From: Cyclobacterium jeungdonense
GTDB lineage: Bacteria > Bacteroidota > Bacteroidia > Cytophagales > Cyclobacteriaceae
DNA length: 64,000 bases
Assembly (NCBI RefSeq): GCF_010994275.1
Contig: NZ_WMCD01000006.1
Coordinates: 248,001 to 312,000 of the forward strand
Reading direction: 5' to 3'
In this document: piece after piece, positions 25,100-35,044 of the stretch
Position numbering within the stretch: position 1 is the first letter of the stretch
How the letters are laid out: every line of letters starts with the position of its first letter
Made by a program: the position numbers and the translations under genes
Notes under the pieces: model-generated
Database searches by the model: none
What the model saw: only the letters and a program-made list of their open reading frames with translations
Told to the model about the DNA's origin: nothing

Positions 25100-26323
25100 A
25101 TGAAATTGGGGAACAAAAATTTTCATTTTAGTTTTTTTGCCGGGCTGGCAATGCTTGGCTTTCTATTTACTTCCTGTGGTAATCAATCCGGTCGTAGGAC
25201 TGCCAGTGATCCGGGAGGAGTAAGTGCTTCTACAGGCGCTCAGTATAGTTTTGATGAGGAAGATTCTACTTCTTTTCAAGTGTTCCGGTTACCTACGGAG
25301 GTGGTTGGTCCCCGGCTTGTATTCATCCAGGGTGGAAGAGCTGTTTTAGGTTCTCAGGAACAGGATATCATGGGGTTTCGGGATAATGTAGAACGAACCG
25401 TTACCATCGCATCATTTTACATGGATGAAACGGAAGTCACCAACGTCGATTACAAGGAATTCTTGTTCAACATGGCCAAGCGGGACGGAGTCAGCGCCGA
25501 CTCCATTCAAAAGTTGGAACCTAATGAAGATGTGTGGGATGGCACGATGTCTTACAATGATGTGTATGCCACCTATTATTTCCGATACCCTGGTTTCAAT
25601 TTTTATCCGGTGGCAGGGGTAAGTTGGACGCAAGCCAATGCCTACAGTGAATGGCGGACGGCTTATGTAAACGAATTGGAAAGGCAAAAGAATGAATTGG
25701 ATTCAACTCTTACGAAGGATCAGCTAATCGAAAGAGGATCTGTATTTCCCGATTACAGACTTCCAAACGAAGCTGAATGGGAATTTGCAGCGAAAGCGAT
25801 GATTGGTACACAATACATGGATGAGAACCAGGAAAACGGACGAATTTATCCCTGGGACGGTAGGGGACCCAGAAATCCATATAACATTAAAAGAAAATCA
25901 AGACAAGGGGATTTTTTGGCCAACTTTAAAAGAGGACGAGGAGATTATGCCGGTATCCCCGGTAGTGTATCCAATGACGGAGAAATTATTCCTACCAACG
26001 TATACGATTTTCCCGCCAATGACTTTGGCTTATACAATATGGCCGGCAATATGAACGAGTGGGTGCAGGATGTGTATCGTCCGCTATCTTTTCAGGATTT
26101 TGACGATTTGAATCCGCTAAGGAAAGATGGGGTTTATGACGAAGAAGACACGTACAATACCACGTTGATAGACGATAACTACCGGGTTTACAAAGGAGGC
26201 TCGTGGAGAGACGTGGCCTATTGGCTTGCCCCTGGAACCAGAAGGTTTATGCATCAGGATTCTTCCTCTAATCACATTGGATTTAGATGTGCCATGATCG
26301 CTGTTGGCGGAAAAGACAGGTAA
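25100..26323 (+). CDS. gldJ: GldJ-like gliding motility / type IX secretion lipoprotein
   Basis: Lipoprotein of 407 residues with the lipobox LFTSC (C26) and a formylglycine-generating-enzyme (sulfatase-modifying) fold: FIQGGRAVLGSQEQD, SFYMDETEVTNVDYKEF, YRLPNEAEWEFAAKA, NMAGNMNEWVQDVYRP and the end VYKGGSWRDVAYWLAP...HIGFRCAM. In Bacteroidota, GldJ and GldK use this fold structurally in the gliding/type IX secretion machinery. The C-terminal motif resembles GldJ more than GldK, though I cannot rule out another SUMF1-fold lipoprotein. The catalytic cysteine pair of true formylglycine enzymes is not evident. ATG 25100 was chosen because it gives a clean lipoprotein signal. A terminator follows, then a type IX-secreted propeller protein. 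Confidence 0.75.
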   Translation: MKLGNKNFHFSFFAGLAMLGFLFTSCGNQSGRRTASDPGGVSASTGAQYSFDEEDSTSFQVFRLPTEVVGPRLVFIQGGRAVLGSQEQDIMGFRDNVERTVTIASFYMDETEVTNVDYKEFLFNMAKRDGVSADSIQKLEPNEDVWDGTMSYNDVYATYYFRYPGFNFYPVAGVSWTQANAYSEWRTAYVNELERQKNELDSTLTKDQLIERGSVFPDYRLPNEAEWEFAAKAMIGTQYMDENQENGRIYPWDGRGPRNPYNIKRKSRQGDFLANFKRGRGDYAGIPGSVSNDGEIIPTNVYDFPANDFGLYNMAGNMNEWVQDVYRPLSFQDFDDLNPLRKDGVYDEEDTYNTTLIDDNYRVYKGGSWRDVAYWLAPGTRRFMHQDSSSNHIGFRCAMIAVGGKDR

Positions 26324-26356
26324 TTGGAAATACGAATACCGGTTACCAAAAATTTT

Positions 26357-26381
26357 AAAAGGGGCAAATCGCCCCTTTTTT
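26357..26381 (+). terminator. terminator after the gldJ-like gene
   Basis: A 9-bp stem (AAAAGGGGC at 26357-26365, GCCCCTTTT at 26371-26379) with a 5-base loop and a continuing T run, 33 bases after the stop codon. The A/T arms would also work on the other strand. Confidence 0.88.
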
Positions 26382-26415
26382 CATATGTCTATAATTGTTT
26401 CTTAATGGTCACATG

Positions 26416-26475
26416 GAATCTCGCATGTTGGATAATCATCCCTCCGTGTGTCGCTTGCGTCATGCTCGATTTCAT
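26416..26475 (-). repeat. palindromic repeat, right copy (inverted relative to the copy before gldJ)
   Basis: Blocks GAATCTCGCATGT (26416-26428), ATAATCATCC (26432-26441) and CGTCATGCTCGATTTCAT (26458-26475) are exact reverse complements, in reversed order, of the blocks at 24987-25045. It lies beyond the gldJ terminator and before the promoter of the next gene. Confidence 0.85.
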
Positions 26476-26542
26476 GACCTTATTTTTTTCATTGATAGCT
26501 ACAAAAAAGCCTTTTGGAATTGGTGAAGGCAATAAATAGTGT

Positions 26543-26577
26543 TTTGCTGTGTAATCATGAATTTAATAGTATTTTTG
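26543..26577 (+). promoter_or_regulatory. Bacteroidota-type promoter of the propeller protein gene
   Basis: TATTTTTG at 26570-26577 matches TAnnTTTG; TTTG at 26543-26546 is 23 bases upstream, at the long end of the accepted spacing. The start codon is 33 bases downstream. Confidence 0.5.
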
Positions 26578-26609
26578 TAAGCATAATTTATTTAAACTTA
26601 GGCATTTGT

Positions 26610-29417
26610 ATGAAGCGGGCTTTATTTTTAGGTTTCGTCCTGTTGGTATGTATTCAGGAAAGTATTGGCCAAAGCTGGAGAAGAGTAGGAGACTGGGGCA
26701 ATGACTATTCTGCTATACATTGGGTCAATGAGAATGTGGGGTATATTGCCGGAGAAAATATATTTTTAAAATCCATTGACGGCGGACTTAGCTGGGTTGA
26801 AATCAAATCGCCCTCCCATGGAACCCTTCTGGACCTCTCCTTTTATGATGAACAATTTGGTCTGGTAATCGATGATGAGGGACAGCTCCACCGTACAATA
26901 GATGGCGGATCGAATTGGAACAGTTACCAACATTCAGATACCGCATCCTGGAAGAAAATTCGCTTTGTAACCGATAATATTCTGGTAGTCACAGGAAGTT
27001 CAGGAGCCATCATACGGTCTGATGACCGAGGGATTTCCTGGAAGGAGGTACCGGTAAATACCACTGCCGACATCAACGGGTTAACTTTTGTCAATGACAG
27101 CCTGGGTTATGCGGCTACCTCTGATGCAGCGATCCTAAAAACGACGAATTCAGGCAAGGACTGGGAAACATTTTCTTCTGGATTTCAGGCAGCTTTAAAC
27201 GGTATTCATTTTACCGATGATACCACCGGGTACGCGGTAGGAAACTTGGGGACCATCATTAAGACGGTGGACGGAGGGAGAAATTGGCAATACATCAATA
27301 GTGGGATCGATAGCGATCTTCACGAGGTAGTATTCAATCCTGCTTTCCCTCAAATTGGTGTGGTTAGCGGGGATAACGGCACCATACTGAGGACTGATAA
27401 TGGTGGCCTTACCTTTGTCGCGGCAAACTCCCGTACGCAACAAAGCATCAAAGGACTGGCATTCAGACCTGAAACCAATAACCTGCTTGGAGTTGGCGCC
27501 AGTGGAAATTTAATAACCTCGAATAACTCGGGTGCTAGTTGGGGCATTCGTTTGTCAGGAAGGGCCAATGATTATACATCCATTCAGTTTACCACAGACC
27601 TAAGAGGTTACCTTACGGGTGATCAGGGGTTGATCCTATTGACAGGAAATGGAGGTAATACGTTTGCAGATCGGTCCAGACCCATTTCTCTTCCCTTTAA
27701 TAACCTTTATTTTGTTACCAGTAATGCTGGTTTTGTCTCGGGAAACAATGGGAATATTCTAAGTACTACCAATTCAGGAGCAAGTTGGACCACCTTAAAT
27801 CCCGGTACTAACCGGAATGTCAACGGTTTGTATTTTTTTGATTTCAACAGGGGCTTTGCCGTGGGAGAGAGGGGCCTGATTACTAAAACCGAAAACAGAG
27901 GAGTCAACTGGGAGATGGTTCCCTCCGGATACAGCGACATAAATTTCAGCGACATTCTGTTTTTTGATGACGGTACCGGATTGATCATTGGGGATCAGGG
28001 ATACCTGCTTCGCTCCGAAAATGGAGGAGTCAATTGGGATCGGGTGCCCCTGAACCAGACCGCAAAATTAAATGCTGTAACAATGCTGGATGAAAATACG
28101 GCCATGCTTGTGGGGGATGGGGGAACAGTTTTGAAGACCGTTAATAAAGGCAATTCCTGGTCTGCTCTCCAAACAGGCGTCCCGGTACACTTCAGTGATG
28201 TGGAGTTTCTGGATGAATCGGTAGGATTTATTACCGGAGATGAGGGCACCATCATGCGGACCTTTGATGCGGGTGAAACCTGGGAAAAGCTTCCTACCGG
28301 TACCTTTCAGGATTTTACCGGCCTGAGTTTTGGTGACTTGAACGTTGGGTATGCAGCGGGAGAAAATGGGATTTTTTATCAGTATACCTGCCAGGTTCCA
28401 CTAGACATCGCTACCATTTTTGGAGAGGTCGACATTTGCCTTAGTCAGCAAATCTATACCATTCAGGATTTGGAAGAAGAGGGAACCAGTTATGAATGGA
28501 GAGTAGACGGGGGAACGATACTGGAAGGACAGGGAAGCACCCGGATTGTCGTACGATGGGATGGACCAGGAAGGAATGCGGTCATGGTGAGGGGCCAAAA
28601 CAACTGCGGAAATGGAACCACTACCGCGCTGGAAGTGGTCGTGTCAGAGCAACCCCAGCAAACCGCAGCCATACAGGGCGAGGGAGTAGTTTGTGTGAAT
28701 ACGCTGGAGGAATATTATGTGGATTCCATCCCCGGAACCCAGTATTTTTGGGAAACTACCGGTGGCGTGGTACGTTCCGGACAGGGAACGGCTCGAATTA
28801 CCCTTGAGTGGACTAATTTAAACGAGCAGTCCATTTCGGTTTCCACTACGAACCCTTGCGGACAGGGTCCGACCACGGAAAAACTAATTCAGGTGATTAC
28901 CATTCCGGAGCAGCCTGCACCCATATCCGGTCCCGGAAGAGTCGGCTTTCAGGATGCGGATTATGAAGTGGCAGCAGTGCAGGATATCAACTACCAGTGG
29001 TCCCTGGACGGTGGAGGCGAAATAATCGATGGGCAGGGAACTGCTTCGGTCCGTATCAGGTGGAGCGACGAGGGGGATCATCAGTTGGAGGTCACGCCTA
29101 TGAATGCCTGTAACCAGGGACCTAGTCAGGTACTTTCCGTGAATGTGAACTTGATAACTTCTCTGCCGGAAAACGATGCTAATGCGGATATTCGTCTATT
29201 TCCAAGCCCCTCATTTGGGGATATTCACCTACAGGTGGAGGGCTTACCATCATTGATCCGGCTGGAGGTATTTAATGCAAGCGGCCAAAAAATCAGACAG
29301 ATTCAGACGCAGGAAGGCCAGTTTGTGTATCCCATTACCGACCTACCCAAAGGATTGCATGTCGTGGTTCTGCGTACCCGAACAGTTACTTATAAACGAA
29401 AAATCATTGTTTTTTAG
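26610..29417 (+). CDS. type IX-secreted Ycf48-like beta-propeller protein with PKD-like domains
   Basis: Secreted protein of 935 residues. After a signal peptide (about 1-20) come roughly thirteen Ycf48/BNR-type repeats of about 45 residues, each with a G-x-W-like turn such as [24 protein letters not shown] or TFDAGETW (about 20-590). Three PKD-like domains follow, each with a W-x-x-x-GG...GQG...V-x-W pattern (about 600-860), and then a type IX secretion sorting domain ([16 protein letters not shown] to YKRKIIVF). It should be exported and anchored on or released from the surface; adhesion or a structural role is likely, but the ligand is unknown. ATG 26610 gives the signal peptide at the N-terminus. 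Its stop codon overlaps that of prfA on the other strand. Confidence 0.88.
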   Translation: MKRALFLGFVLLVCIQESIGQSWRRVGDWGNDYSAIHWVNENVGYIAGENIFLKSIDGGLSWVEIKSPSHGTLLDLSFYDEQFGLVIDDEGQLHRTIDGGSNWNSYQHSDTASWKKIRFVTDNILVVTGSSGAIIRSDDRGISWKEVPVNTTADINGLTFVNDSLGYAATSDAAILKTTNSGKDWETFSSGFQAALNGIHFTDDTTGYAVGNLGTIIKTVDGGRNWQYINSGIDSDLHEVVFNPAFPQIGVVSGDNGTILRTDNGGLTFVAANSRTQQSIKGLAFRPETNNLLGVGASGNLITSNNSGASWGIRLSGRANDYTSIQFTTDLRGYLTGDQGLILLTGNGGNTFADRSRPISLPFNNLYFVTSNAGFVSGNNGNILSTTNSGASWTTLNPGTNRNVNGLYFFDFNRGFAVGERGLITKTENRGVNWEMVPSGYSDINFSDILFFDDGTGLIIGDQGYLLRSENGGVNWDRVPLNQTAKLNAVTMLDENTAMLVGDGGTVLKTVNKGNSWSALQTGVPVHFSDVEFLDESVGFITGDEGTIMRTFDAGETWEKLPTGTFQDFTGLSFGDLNVGYAAGENGIFYQYTCQVPLDIATIFGEVDICLSQQIYTIQDLEEEGTSYEWRVDGGTILEGQGSTRIVVRWDGPGRNAVMVRGQNNCGNGTTTALEVVVSEQPQQTAAIQGEGVVCVNTLEEYYVDSIPGTQYFWETTGGVVRSGQGTARITLEWTNLNEQSISVSTTNPCGQGPTTEKLIQVITIPEQPAPISGPGRVGFQDADYEVAAVQDINYQWSLDGGGEIIDGQGTASVRIRWSDEGDHQLEVTPMNACNQGPSQVLSVNVNLITSLPENDANADIRLFPSPSFGDIHLQVEGLPSLIRLEVFNASGQKIRQIQTQEGQFVYPITDLPKGLHVVVLRTRTVTYKRKIIVF

Positions 29418-30490
29418 TCCTCTATTCCTCCCTCTTTCATTTTTTCCGCATTTTCTGCAAAACGAAGGGCACTGATAAATTCTTCGATATTGCCCTCCAT
29501 TACTTCGGGCAGGTTGTAAACGGTTTTGTTTATCCTGTGATCGGTGACCCGGCTTTGAGGGTAGTTGTAGGTCCGTATTTTATCGGATCGGTCTCCGCTA
29601 CCCACCATGGATCTTCTTTGAGCGCCTACCGTTTCGTTGTGCTTGGCCAATTCGATTTCGTATATTCGTGACCGCAATACCTTCAGGGCCTTTTCAAAGT
29701 TTTTGATCTGGGATTTTTGATCCTGACAGGTAACGACCAGCCCGGTAGGTTCATGCGTTAGTCGCACGGCAGAGTAGGTAGTATTGACGGATTGTCCACC
29801 CGGTCCGGAGGAGCAATAGGTATCTTTTCGCACATCATTCATATCGATCTGTACGTCCACCTCTTCCATTTCAGGAAGCACCGCTACGGTAGCAGCGGAG
29901 GTGTGAACCCTTCCTTGTGTCTCTGTAGTTGGTACTCGTTGTACCCGGTGTACACCAGATTCGTATTTCAGCATACCATAAACGTCAGCTCCAGAGACGG
30001 AGCTGATGATTTCCTTGTACCCGCCAGAGGTGCCAAAGGTGAGATCCAGCACAGTAAGGTTCAGGTTTTGCTTTTCGCAAAACTTTTCATACATGCGGAA
30101 CAAATCCCCTGCAAAGATCGCCGCTTCATCACCACCCGTACCACTCCGGATTTCCAGAATGCAATCCTTGGAATCGTTGGGATCCTTTGGAATGAGCATT
30201 TTTCTCAACTCCTCCTCCAGCTCCTCTTTGCGGTCTTTGAGCGTTTCCCATTCCAATTTCGCCATTTCCCTGAATTCCGGGTCTTTTTCTTTTTCCAAAA
30301 GGGCTTTGGTACTGCTGATGTTTTCCAGCGTCAGTCGGTAGGTTTCATAAACATTTACTACCTTTTCCAGGTCCTTGTATTCTTTGGAAAGCTTGGTGTA
30401 CTTTCCCATGTCCGACATGGCTTCTGGCTGAATGATCAGCTGGGCTACTTCTTCAAATCTTTCTTTTATGGCTTCCAGTTTATCCAGCAT
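29414..30490 (-). CDS. prfA: peptide chain release factor 1
   Basis: RF1 of 358 residues, which ends translation at UAA and UAG. The catalytic GGQ is at 231-233 ([12 protein letters not shown]), and the codon-reading tripeptide is PTT at 187-189 (RVPTTETQG), the RF1-type P-x-T rather than the SPF of RF2. I chose the ATG at 30490; the frame extends eight codons further but would run into the -7 promoter box. The last four bases overlap the stop codon of the convergent propeller gene, with no hairpin between them. Confidence 0.96.
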   Translation of the reverse strand: MLDKLEAIKERFEEVAQLIIQPEAMSDMGKYTKLSKEYKDLEKVVNVYETYRLTLENISSTKALLEKEKDPEFREMAKLEWETLKDRKEELEEELRKMLIPKDPNDSKDCILEIRSGTGGDEAAIFAGDLFRMYEKFCEKQNLNLTVLDLTFGTSGGYKEIISSVSGADVYGMLKYESGVHRVQRVPTTETQGRVHTSAATVAVLPEMEEVDVQIDMNDVRKDTYCSSGPGGQSVNTTYSAVRLTHEPTGLVVTCQDQKSQIKNFEKALKVLRSRIYEIELAKHNETVGAQRRSMVGSGDRSDKIRTYNYPQSRVTDHRINKTVYNLPEVMEGNIEEFISALRFAENAEKMKEGGIED

Positions 30491-30511
30491 GGTACGATAT
30501 GGTTTGAAGGG

Positions 30512-30519
30512 CAAAAATA
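30512..30519 (-). promoter_or_regulatory. possible -7 box for prfA
   Basis: Minus strand reads TATTTTTG, an exact TAnnTTTG, 21 bases before the chosen ATG. No clear -33 element at the right distance. Confidence 0.4.
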
Positions 30520-30967
30520 AACAATATTGTTGACGAATACCCTCCCGGCGGAGCAGAAAGGTGTAGCAGTGTGCTTTTAGCTTTAAATAGGGGACCAGTA
30601 TTCTTTATCATCTTAAAAAATTCGAAAATTGGGTAGATGGATAGAACTTTGCGATCCTATACCTGTTAGTCCCAGATAGAAGCAGCTTTGTTTCTAGTGG
30701 TGGGTGCAAAGGCGTCGCGGGGAGGGCGGAAGGTACTTTTACCGGTTCAAATTTTCCCATTTTCCTAGCGCAGAAATTCAAAGGAAAACGTCCTCAGATT
30801 GGCGTTTCGTTGCCGCCTCTTTGAGTTGTTCCATGGGTTCACCGCCAGTAACCCTGTTTCCCAATTATACCCCATAAACAGAAGCCATAAATGATTTTAA
30901 TCATCCATTGCACAATTTTGGCAGCAAGTGTGTATCTTTAACTAGCAGACATAGATAGACGGTTTTT
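30520..30967. other. intergenic region between prfA and the DUF3365 gene
   Basis: 448 bases between divergent genes. I see no open frame with protein-like composition, no RNA gene and no strong repeat. TATCTTTA at 30933-30940 is a one-mismatch -7 box with TTG at 30908-30910, 22 bases upstream, and could be the promoter of the next gene. Confidence 0.45.
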
Positions 30968-31630
30968 ATGAATAGTATTCAGACATTTCTTTCAATAGGA
31001 GCGGTTTCTTTTTTTCTGATTTCCTGTGGGAATAATAAAAAAATCGACCGGGATATCGTAGAACAGGTAAACCAGGCAAATGAGGTAAAAAAAGTGGCCG
31101 AGTCAGAAATCATCGCACATGCCATGAAGTGGGGGGACGAAATTAGCCAGGATGCACAGGCGACGCTGATCGGTGCCCTTCAAAAGGCAATAGAAGAAAG
31201 AGGAGTGCCTGGAGCAATTGATTTTTGCCAGGTAGAAGCATTGCCCATCACGGACAAGGTAGCCGAAAAGCACAAGGTAGAAATTAGAAGGGTCTCGGTT
31301 AAAAACCGGAACCCTGAAAACCAGCCCAATGAACTGGAAAAAACGTTGTTGGATGCTTACCAGTACAATGTCGAAAACGATATCAATAGCCGCTCCAATA
31401 TTCAGAAAGCAGAGGATGGAGAAGTGCTGTTGTTTACCAAAGCAATTACCATCCCGGGAGGGCTTTGCTTGAATTGCCACGGGGAGCCGGGCAAAGATAT
31501 CAGCGAAGCGACCCTTGAAAAAATCAATTCCCTCTACCCTAACGATAAAGCCATCAATTTTAAGGTAGGTGACCTGCGGGGCATGTGGAGCATTTCCATT
31601 CCCAAAAAAGAAGTGGTGAAAAACATGTAA
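30968..31630 (+). CDS. DUF3365 (Tll0287-like) heme-binding lipoprotein
   Basis: Lipoprotein of 220 residues with lipobox FLISC (C20) and the DUF3365 domain, including AIDFCQVEALPITDKVAEK and a C-type heme site CLNCHG (about 176-181), with VGDLRGMWSISIP at the end. Tll0287-type proteins fold like redox or gas-sensing periplasmic domains with covalently bound heme; the role is unsettled. Placement on the periplasmic face of a membrane is inferred from the lipid anchor. It is monocistronic, between prfA and the M14 peptidase, with a terminator-like hairpin at its stop codon. Confidence 0.88.
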   Translation: MNSIQTFLSIGAVSFFLISCGNNKKIDRDIVEQVNQANEVKKVAESEIIAHAMKWGDEISQDAQATLIGALQKAIEERGVPGAIDFCQVEALPITDKVAEKHKVEIRRVSVKNRNPENQPNELEKTLLDAYQYNVENDINSRSNIQKAEDGEVLLFTKAITIPGGLCLNCHGEPGKDISEATLEKINSLYPNDKAINFKVGDLRGMWSISIPKKEVVKNM

Positions 31631-31650
31631 AGCAACCCCTTTGGTTGTTT
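31630..31650 (+). terminator. terminator-like hairpin after the DUF3365 gene
   Basis: An 8-bp stem with one G-T pair (AAGCAACC at 31630-31637 against GGTTGTTT at 31643-31650), 5-base loop, then a T-rich tract. It begins in the last base of the stop codon. Confidence 0.55.
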
Positions 31651-31742
31651 CCTTCTTTTTAAAGTTTCCTTTATATATTCGCAAAGAAATTCGCCTTCGC
31701 GTATGGTGAAGCGAACACGTATTGTTACCTATTCATCTGTTT

Positions 31743-34262
31743 ATGAAAAAAGTCTATTTAGTGGCCGGTTTACTCATGTTTCAGACCATGTTGCTGGCTC
31801 AAATCAAAAGTCCAGCCGAATTTTTAGGATATGAATTAGGAGAACGGTTCACACCTCACCATAAAGTGGTTGCCTACTTTCAGCATGTGGCATCGGAAAA
31901 TCCCGCCGTCAAGCTTCGAGAATATGGAAAAACCAATGAATTGCGCCCGCTGCTTGTCGCCTTTGTCTCTTCGGTAGAGAATATCAATCAACTAGAAACC
32001 ATCCGTACGGATAATTTAAAGAGGGCAGGAATGCTGGAAGGGGCTCCGGAGCTTTCCATTCCGGTACATTGGATGAGTTATAATGTTCATGGCAACGAAG
32101 CCGTCTCTTCTGAAGCTACCATGATGACCCTTTTTTCGCTCGTGGATCCCGATAGTTCCCAATACAGACCCTGGCTGGATGAGATGTTGGTCGTTTTAGA
32201 TCCCTGTGTGAATCCGGACGGGCAGGAAAGGTACGTCAACTGGTACCAACAAAAAATGAATAAAGTGCTGCAGCCCGACCTGCAATCCATCGAACACCGC
32301 GAACCCTGGCCGGGGGGAAGGCCCAACCATTATTTGTTTGACCTGAACAGGGACTGGGCCTGGCAGACACAGGTGGAATCTCAGCAGCGTCTGGCACTTT
32401 ATAACGAATGGTTGCCTCAGGTACACCTGGATTTTCACGAGCAGGGAATCAATTCCCCCTATTATTTTGCCCCTGCTGCAGAGCCCCTTCACGTGCAGTT
32501 GACCGATTTTCAACAGGAATATCAGGAACGTTTTGGCCGGAATACGGCTACTTATTTTGATGCAAACGATTGGTTTTATTTTACCAAAGAGCGATTTGAT
32601 TTACTCTATCCCAGCTACGGAGATACCTACCCCATGTACAACGGGGCCATTGGTATGACGATTGAGCAAGGAGGCTCGGGAAGTGCCGGAATAGGCGGAT
32701 ATACGGCCGATGGGGACACTGTTACCCTTAAAGACCGGATTATCCACCACCACACTACCGGGATTTCTGCCATTCAAACCACATTTGATCTAAAGGAGAA
32801 GGTACTGGAAGCCTATTCTAATTATTTTGAAGGAAGCAGCTCGGATCCTGTAGGTCCGTACAAGAGTTTTGTAATCAAGGGTAGCAACCCTCCAGCAAAA
32901 GTCCATGCCTTACTGGACTTGCTCGACAAAAACAACATTCGCTATGGACTCAGCGGGAAGAGCGCAAGCCTGACCGGCTTTTCGTATCAAAACGGGCAGT
33001 CAGAACGCCTGAATCTGGAAGAAAATGACATTATCATCAACGCCTACCAGCCCAAATCCGTTTTGACCCAGGTGCTTTTTGAGCCCGAACCGGTGCTAAA
33101 CGATAGTATAACCTATGACATTACTTCCTGGGCCCTTCCTTATGCCTATGGGCTGGAGGCCTTTGCCATGGAAAGCCGCCTGGATGCGGGGCAGCCCTAC
33201 GAGGCAGCAGCCTTTGAGCCAAACCAGCCTGATGTGGAGACACTTGCCTATATTGCGCCCTGGAATGCCACCCTTCATGTCAAATTTCTCGCGGCTTTGT
33301 TGCAGGAAGGAATTCGGGTGCGTTACAACGAGTATCCCTTTGAAGTGGCCGGAAATAGCTATCCTACCGGTTCGCTGATCATTACCCGTGGGGGAAATGA
33401 TTATGTACCCAACTTTCACCAGAAGGTGACTGATTTGGCCAATTCATTTGAGATTTCCCTGGGCCAGACGAATACGGCATATGTGGACAGTGGGAAAGAT
33501 TTTGGTTCTTCTCATGTACGCGTCATTCAGAAACCTTCCATTGCCCTGGTAGGCGGAGAGGGTGTTTCATCGCTTAATTTTGGTGAAATCTGGCATTTTT
33601 TGGACAGTGAACTAAGGTATCCGGTGGTGATTCTGGAAAGGGATCAATTAGCAAGCGCTGATTTGAGCCGATACGATGTAATGGTGCTGCCTTCGGGGAG
33701 TTATCCCGATGAGCTGTACGAAACGCTTACCGAATGGGTAACTGCGGGTGGAAAGTTACTGGCACTGGATGAGGCCCTGACACTATTTGCCGACAAGGAA
33801 GAAGGGATGTTACGTACCTTTGCCGATGAGGACGAAAAGGCCCTGCAGGACAGCATCAAGGGTAAGGCGATGGAGGCAGAAAAAATCGCTCCGTTTCTAG
33901 AGCGAGAGCGGCTAGACATATCCAATTATGCTGCCGGAGCGATATTTGAGGTACAATTGGATTCCACCCACCCTTTGGGTTACGGAAAAAACGGAACCTT
34001 TTACACCCTTAAAAACAGTTCCAACCGGTATGCGCTGATGGATCAGGGAATCAATGCAGGTTATATCTCCGGAACTGACAGCCACCGCACCGGTTTTATA
34101 GGATATAAAATCAAAGGCGGCATGGCACGTTCCCTGGTTTTTGGTGTGGAAGCTAAAGGCAGGGGACAATTGATTTACCTGGTTGATAACCCCGTATTTC
34201 GTAGTTTTTGGGAAGATGGCAAGTTGATCCTTGCCAATGCCCTTTTCCTTTCCGGAAATTGA
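31743..34262 (+). CDS. secreted zinc carboxypeptidase, peptidase family M14
   Basis: Protein of 839 residues with a signal peptide (MKKVYLVAGLLMFQTMLLAQ). The M14 zinc site is present: H-x-x-E in VHGNEAVSSE, the third ligand in LDFHEQG, and the catalytic glutamate in MTIEQGGSG. A long C-terminal part (about 370-839) contains a glutamine-amidotransferase-like fold region (VMVLPSGSYPDELYETLTEW), the usual arrangement in large Bacteroidota M14 proteins. It likely trims C-terminal residues from peptides in the periplasm or outside. ATG 31743 is preferred because it starts the signal peptide cleanly. The stop codon lies inside the arm of a 24-bp hairpin. Confidence 0.9.
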   Translation: MKKVYLVAGLLMFQTMLLAQIKSPAEFLGYELGERFTPHHKVVAYFQHVASENPAVKLREYGKTNELRPLLVAFVSSVENINQLETIRTDNLKRAGMLEGAPELSIPVHWMSYNVHGNEAVSSEATMMTLFSLVDPDSSQYRPWLDEMLVVLDPCVNPDGQERYVNWYQQKMNKVLQPDLQSIEHREPWPGGRPNHYLFDLNRDWAWQTQVESQQRLALYNEWLPQVHLDFHEQGINSPYYFAPAAEPLHVQLTDFQQEYQERFGRNTATYFDANDWFYFTKERFDLLYPSYGDTYPMYNGAIGMTIEQGGSGSAGIGGYTADGDTVTLKDRIIHHHTTGISAIQTTFDLKEKVLEAYSNYFEGSSSDPVGPYKSFVIKGSNPPAKVHALLDLLDKNNIRYGLSGKSASLTGFSYQNGQSERLNLEENDIIINAYQPKSVLTQVLFEPEPVLNDSITYDITSWALPYAYGLEAFAMESRLDAGQPYEAAAFEPNQPDVETLAYIAPWNATLHVKFLAALLQEGIRVRYNEYPFEVAGNSYPTGSLIITRGGNDYVPNFHQKVTDLANSFEISLGQTNTAYVDSGKDFGSSHVRVIQKPSIALVGGEGVSSLNFGEIWHFLDSELRYPVVILERDQLASADLSRYDVMVLPSGSYPDELYETLTEWVTAGGKLLALDEALTLFADKEEGMLRTFADEDEKALQDSIKGKAMEAEKIAPFLERERLDISNYAAGAIFEVQLDSTHPLGYGKNGTFYTLKNSSNRYALMDQGINAGYISGTDSHRTGFIGYKIKGGMARSLVFGVEAKGRGQLIYLVDNPVFRSFWEDGKLILANALFLSGN

Positions 34263-34307
34263 GAAAAAACGGTCATAGATTTAATCTATGACCGTTTTTT
34301 CTCAATT
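34257..34307 (+). terminator. 24-bp perfect terminator hairpin containing the M14 stop codon
   Basis: Bases 34257-34280 and 34284-34307 are exact reverse complements with a 3-base loop, and each arm holds an A6 or T6 run. The left arm includes the TGA stop (34260-34262), so a terminating ribosome would cover the stem. The downstream tag gene starts only 34 bases later. Confidence 0.88.
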
Positions 34308-34340
34308 ATTTCCTATCTTGCCTAGGAATTTTCCGTACCT

Positions 34341-34943
34341 ATGGCCGACTTTATCCTCAACCAAACCGACACCTTTCGCTGCCCCTGGTGTTTGGGATTC
34401 GAACAGTACATTCAGTATCACGATGAAGAATGGGGTGTGCCCGTATACAGTGACCGCAAGCATTTCGAATTTCTGGTGCTGGAGAGTGCCCAAGCGGGCT
34501 TGAGTTGGGCCACCATCCTTAAAAAACGGGAGGGATATGCTCAAGCATTTAATGATTTTGACTATCAAAAAGTGGCTGCTTTTACCGAGGCTGACATAGA
34601 AAATCTGCTTCAAAATTCGGCCATTGTAAGAAACCGTTTGAAAATCGAGGCAGCGGTTAACAATGCTGGTAAGTTTATCGATATACAGAAGGATTACGGG
34701 ACATTTACCGATTATATCTGGGGTTTTGTGAATGGAAAACCCCTTCAAAACGAATGGAAGGACCTTTCAATGGTTCCTGCGGCCACCCAACTCTCCAACC
34801 AAATAGCCCGTGACCTGAAGCAAAAGGGGTTTAAATTTTTGGGAAGCACCATTGTTTATTCCCATTTGCAAGCGACCGGTATTGTAAGCGACCATCTGGT
34901 CCAATGCTTCCGGCATCAGGAAGTCAAGCGCATGGCACGGTAA
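34341..34943 (+). CDS. tag: DNA-3-methyladenine glycosylase I
   Basis: Tag-family base-excision enzyme of 200 residues that removes 3-methyladenine. Conserved parts are RCPWC near the N-terminus and YHDEEWGVP (first zinc ligands and active-site glutamate region), LESAQAGLSWATILKKRE (helix-hairpin-helix substrate pocket), the FVNGKP loop and GFKFLGSTIVYSHLQATGIVSDH with the C-terminal histidine/cysteine zinc ligands. Cytoplasmic DNA repair. It sits between the M14 terminator and a DASH cryptochrome gene facing it, so two DNA-repair-related genes are neighbours, but on opposite strands. Confidence 0.94.
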   Translation: MADFILNQTDTFRCPWCLGFEQYIQYHDEEWGVPVYSDRKHFEFLVLESAQAGLSWATILKKREGYAQAFNDFDYQKVAAFTEADIENLLQNSAIVRNRLKIEAAVNNAGKFIDIQKDYGTFTDYIWGFVNGKPLQNEWKDLSMVPAATQLSNQIARDLKQKGFKFLGSTIVYSHLQATGIVSDHLVQCFRHQEVKRMAR

Positions 34944-35044
34944 AATCAGCAAGCAATCATGACAGGACCCTACTACCGATACTTTTGGATCAAGAATGCG
35001 CCAAAAACCGAATTGATAAAGTTGGTTTTAGAAATTCTTCCGGA

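Noticed and set aside
29792..30520. 242-codon open frame antisense to prfA
   Set aside because: It is a mirror frame of a highly conserved gene, with phenylalanine-rich composition and no family features.
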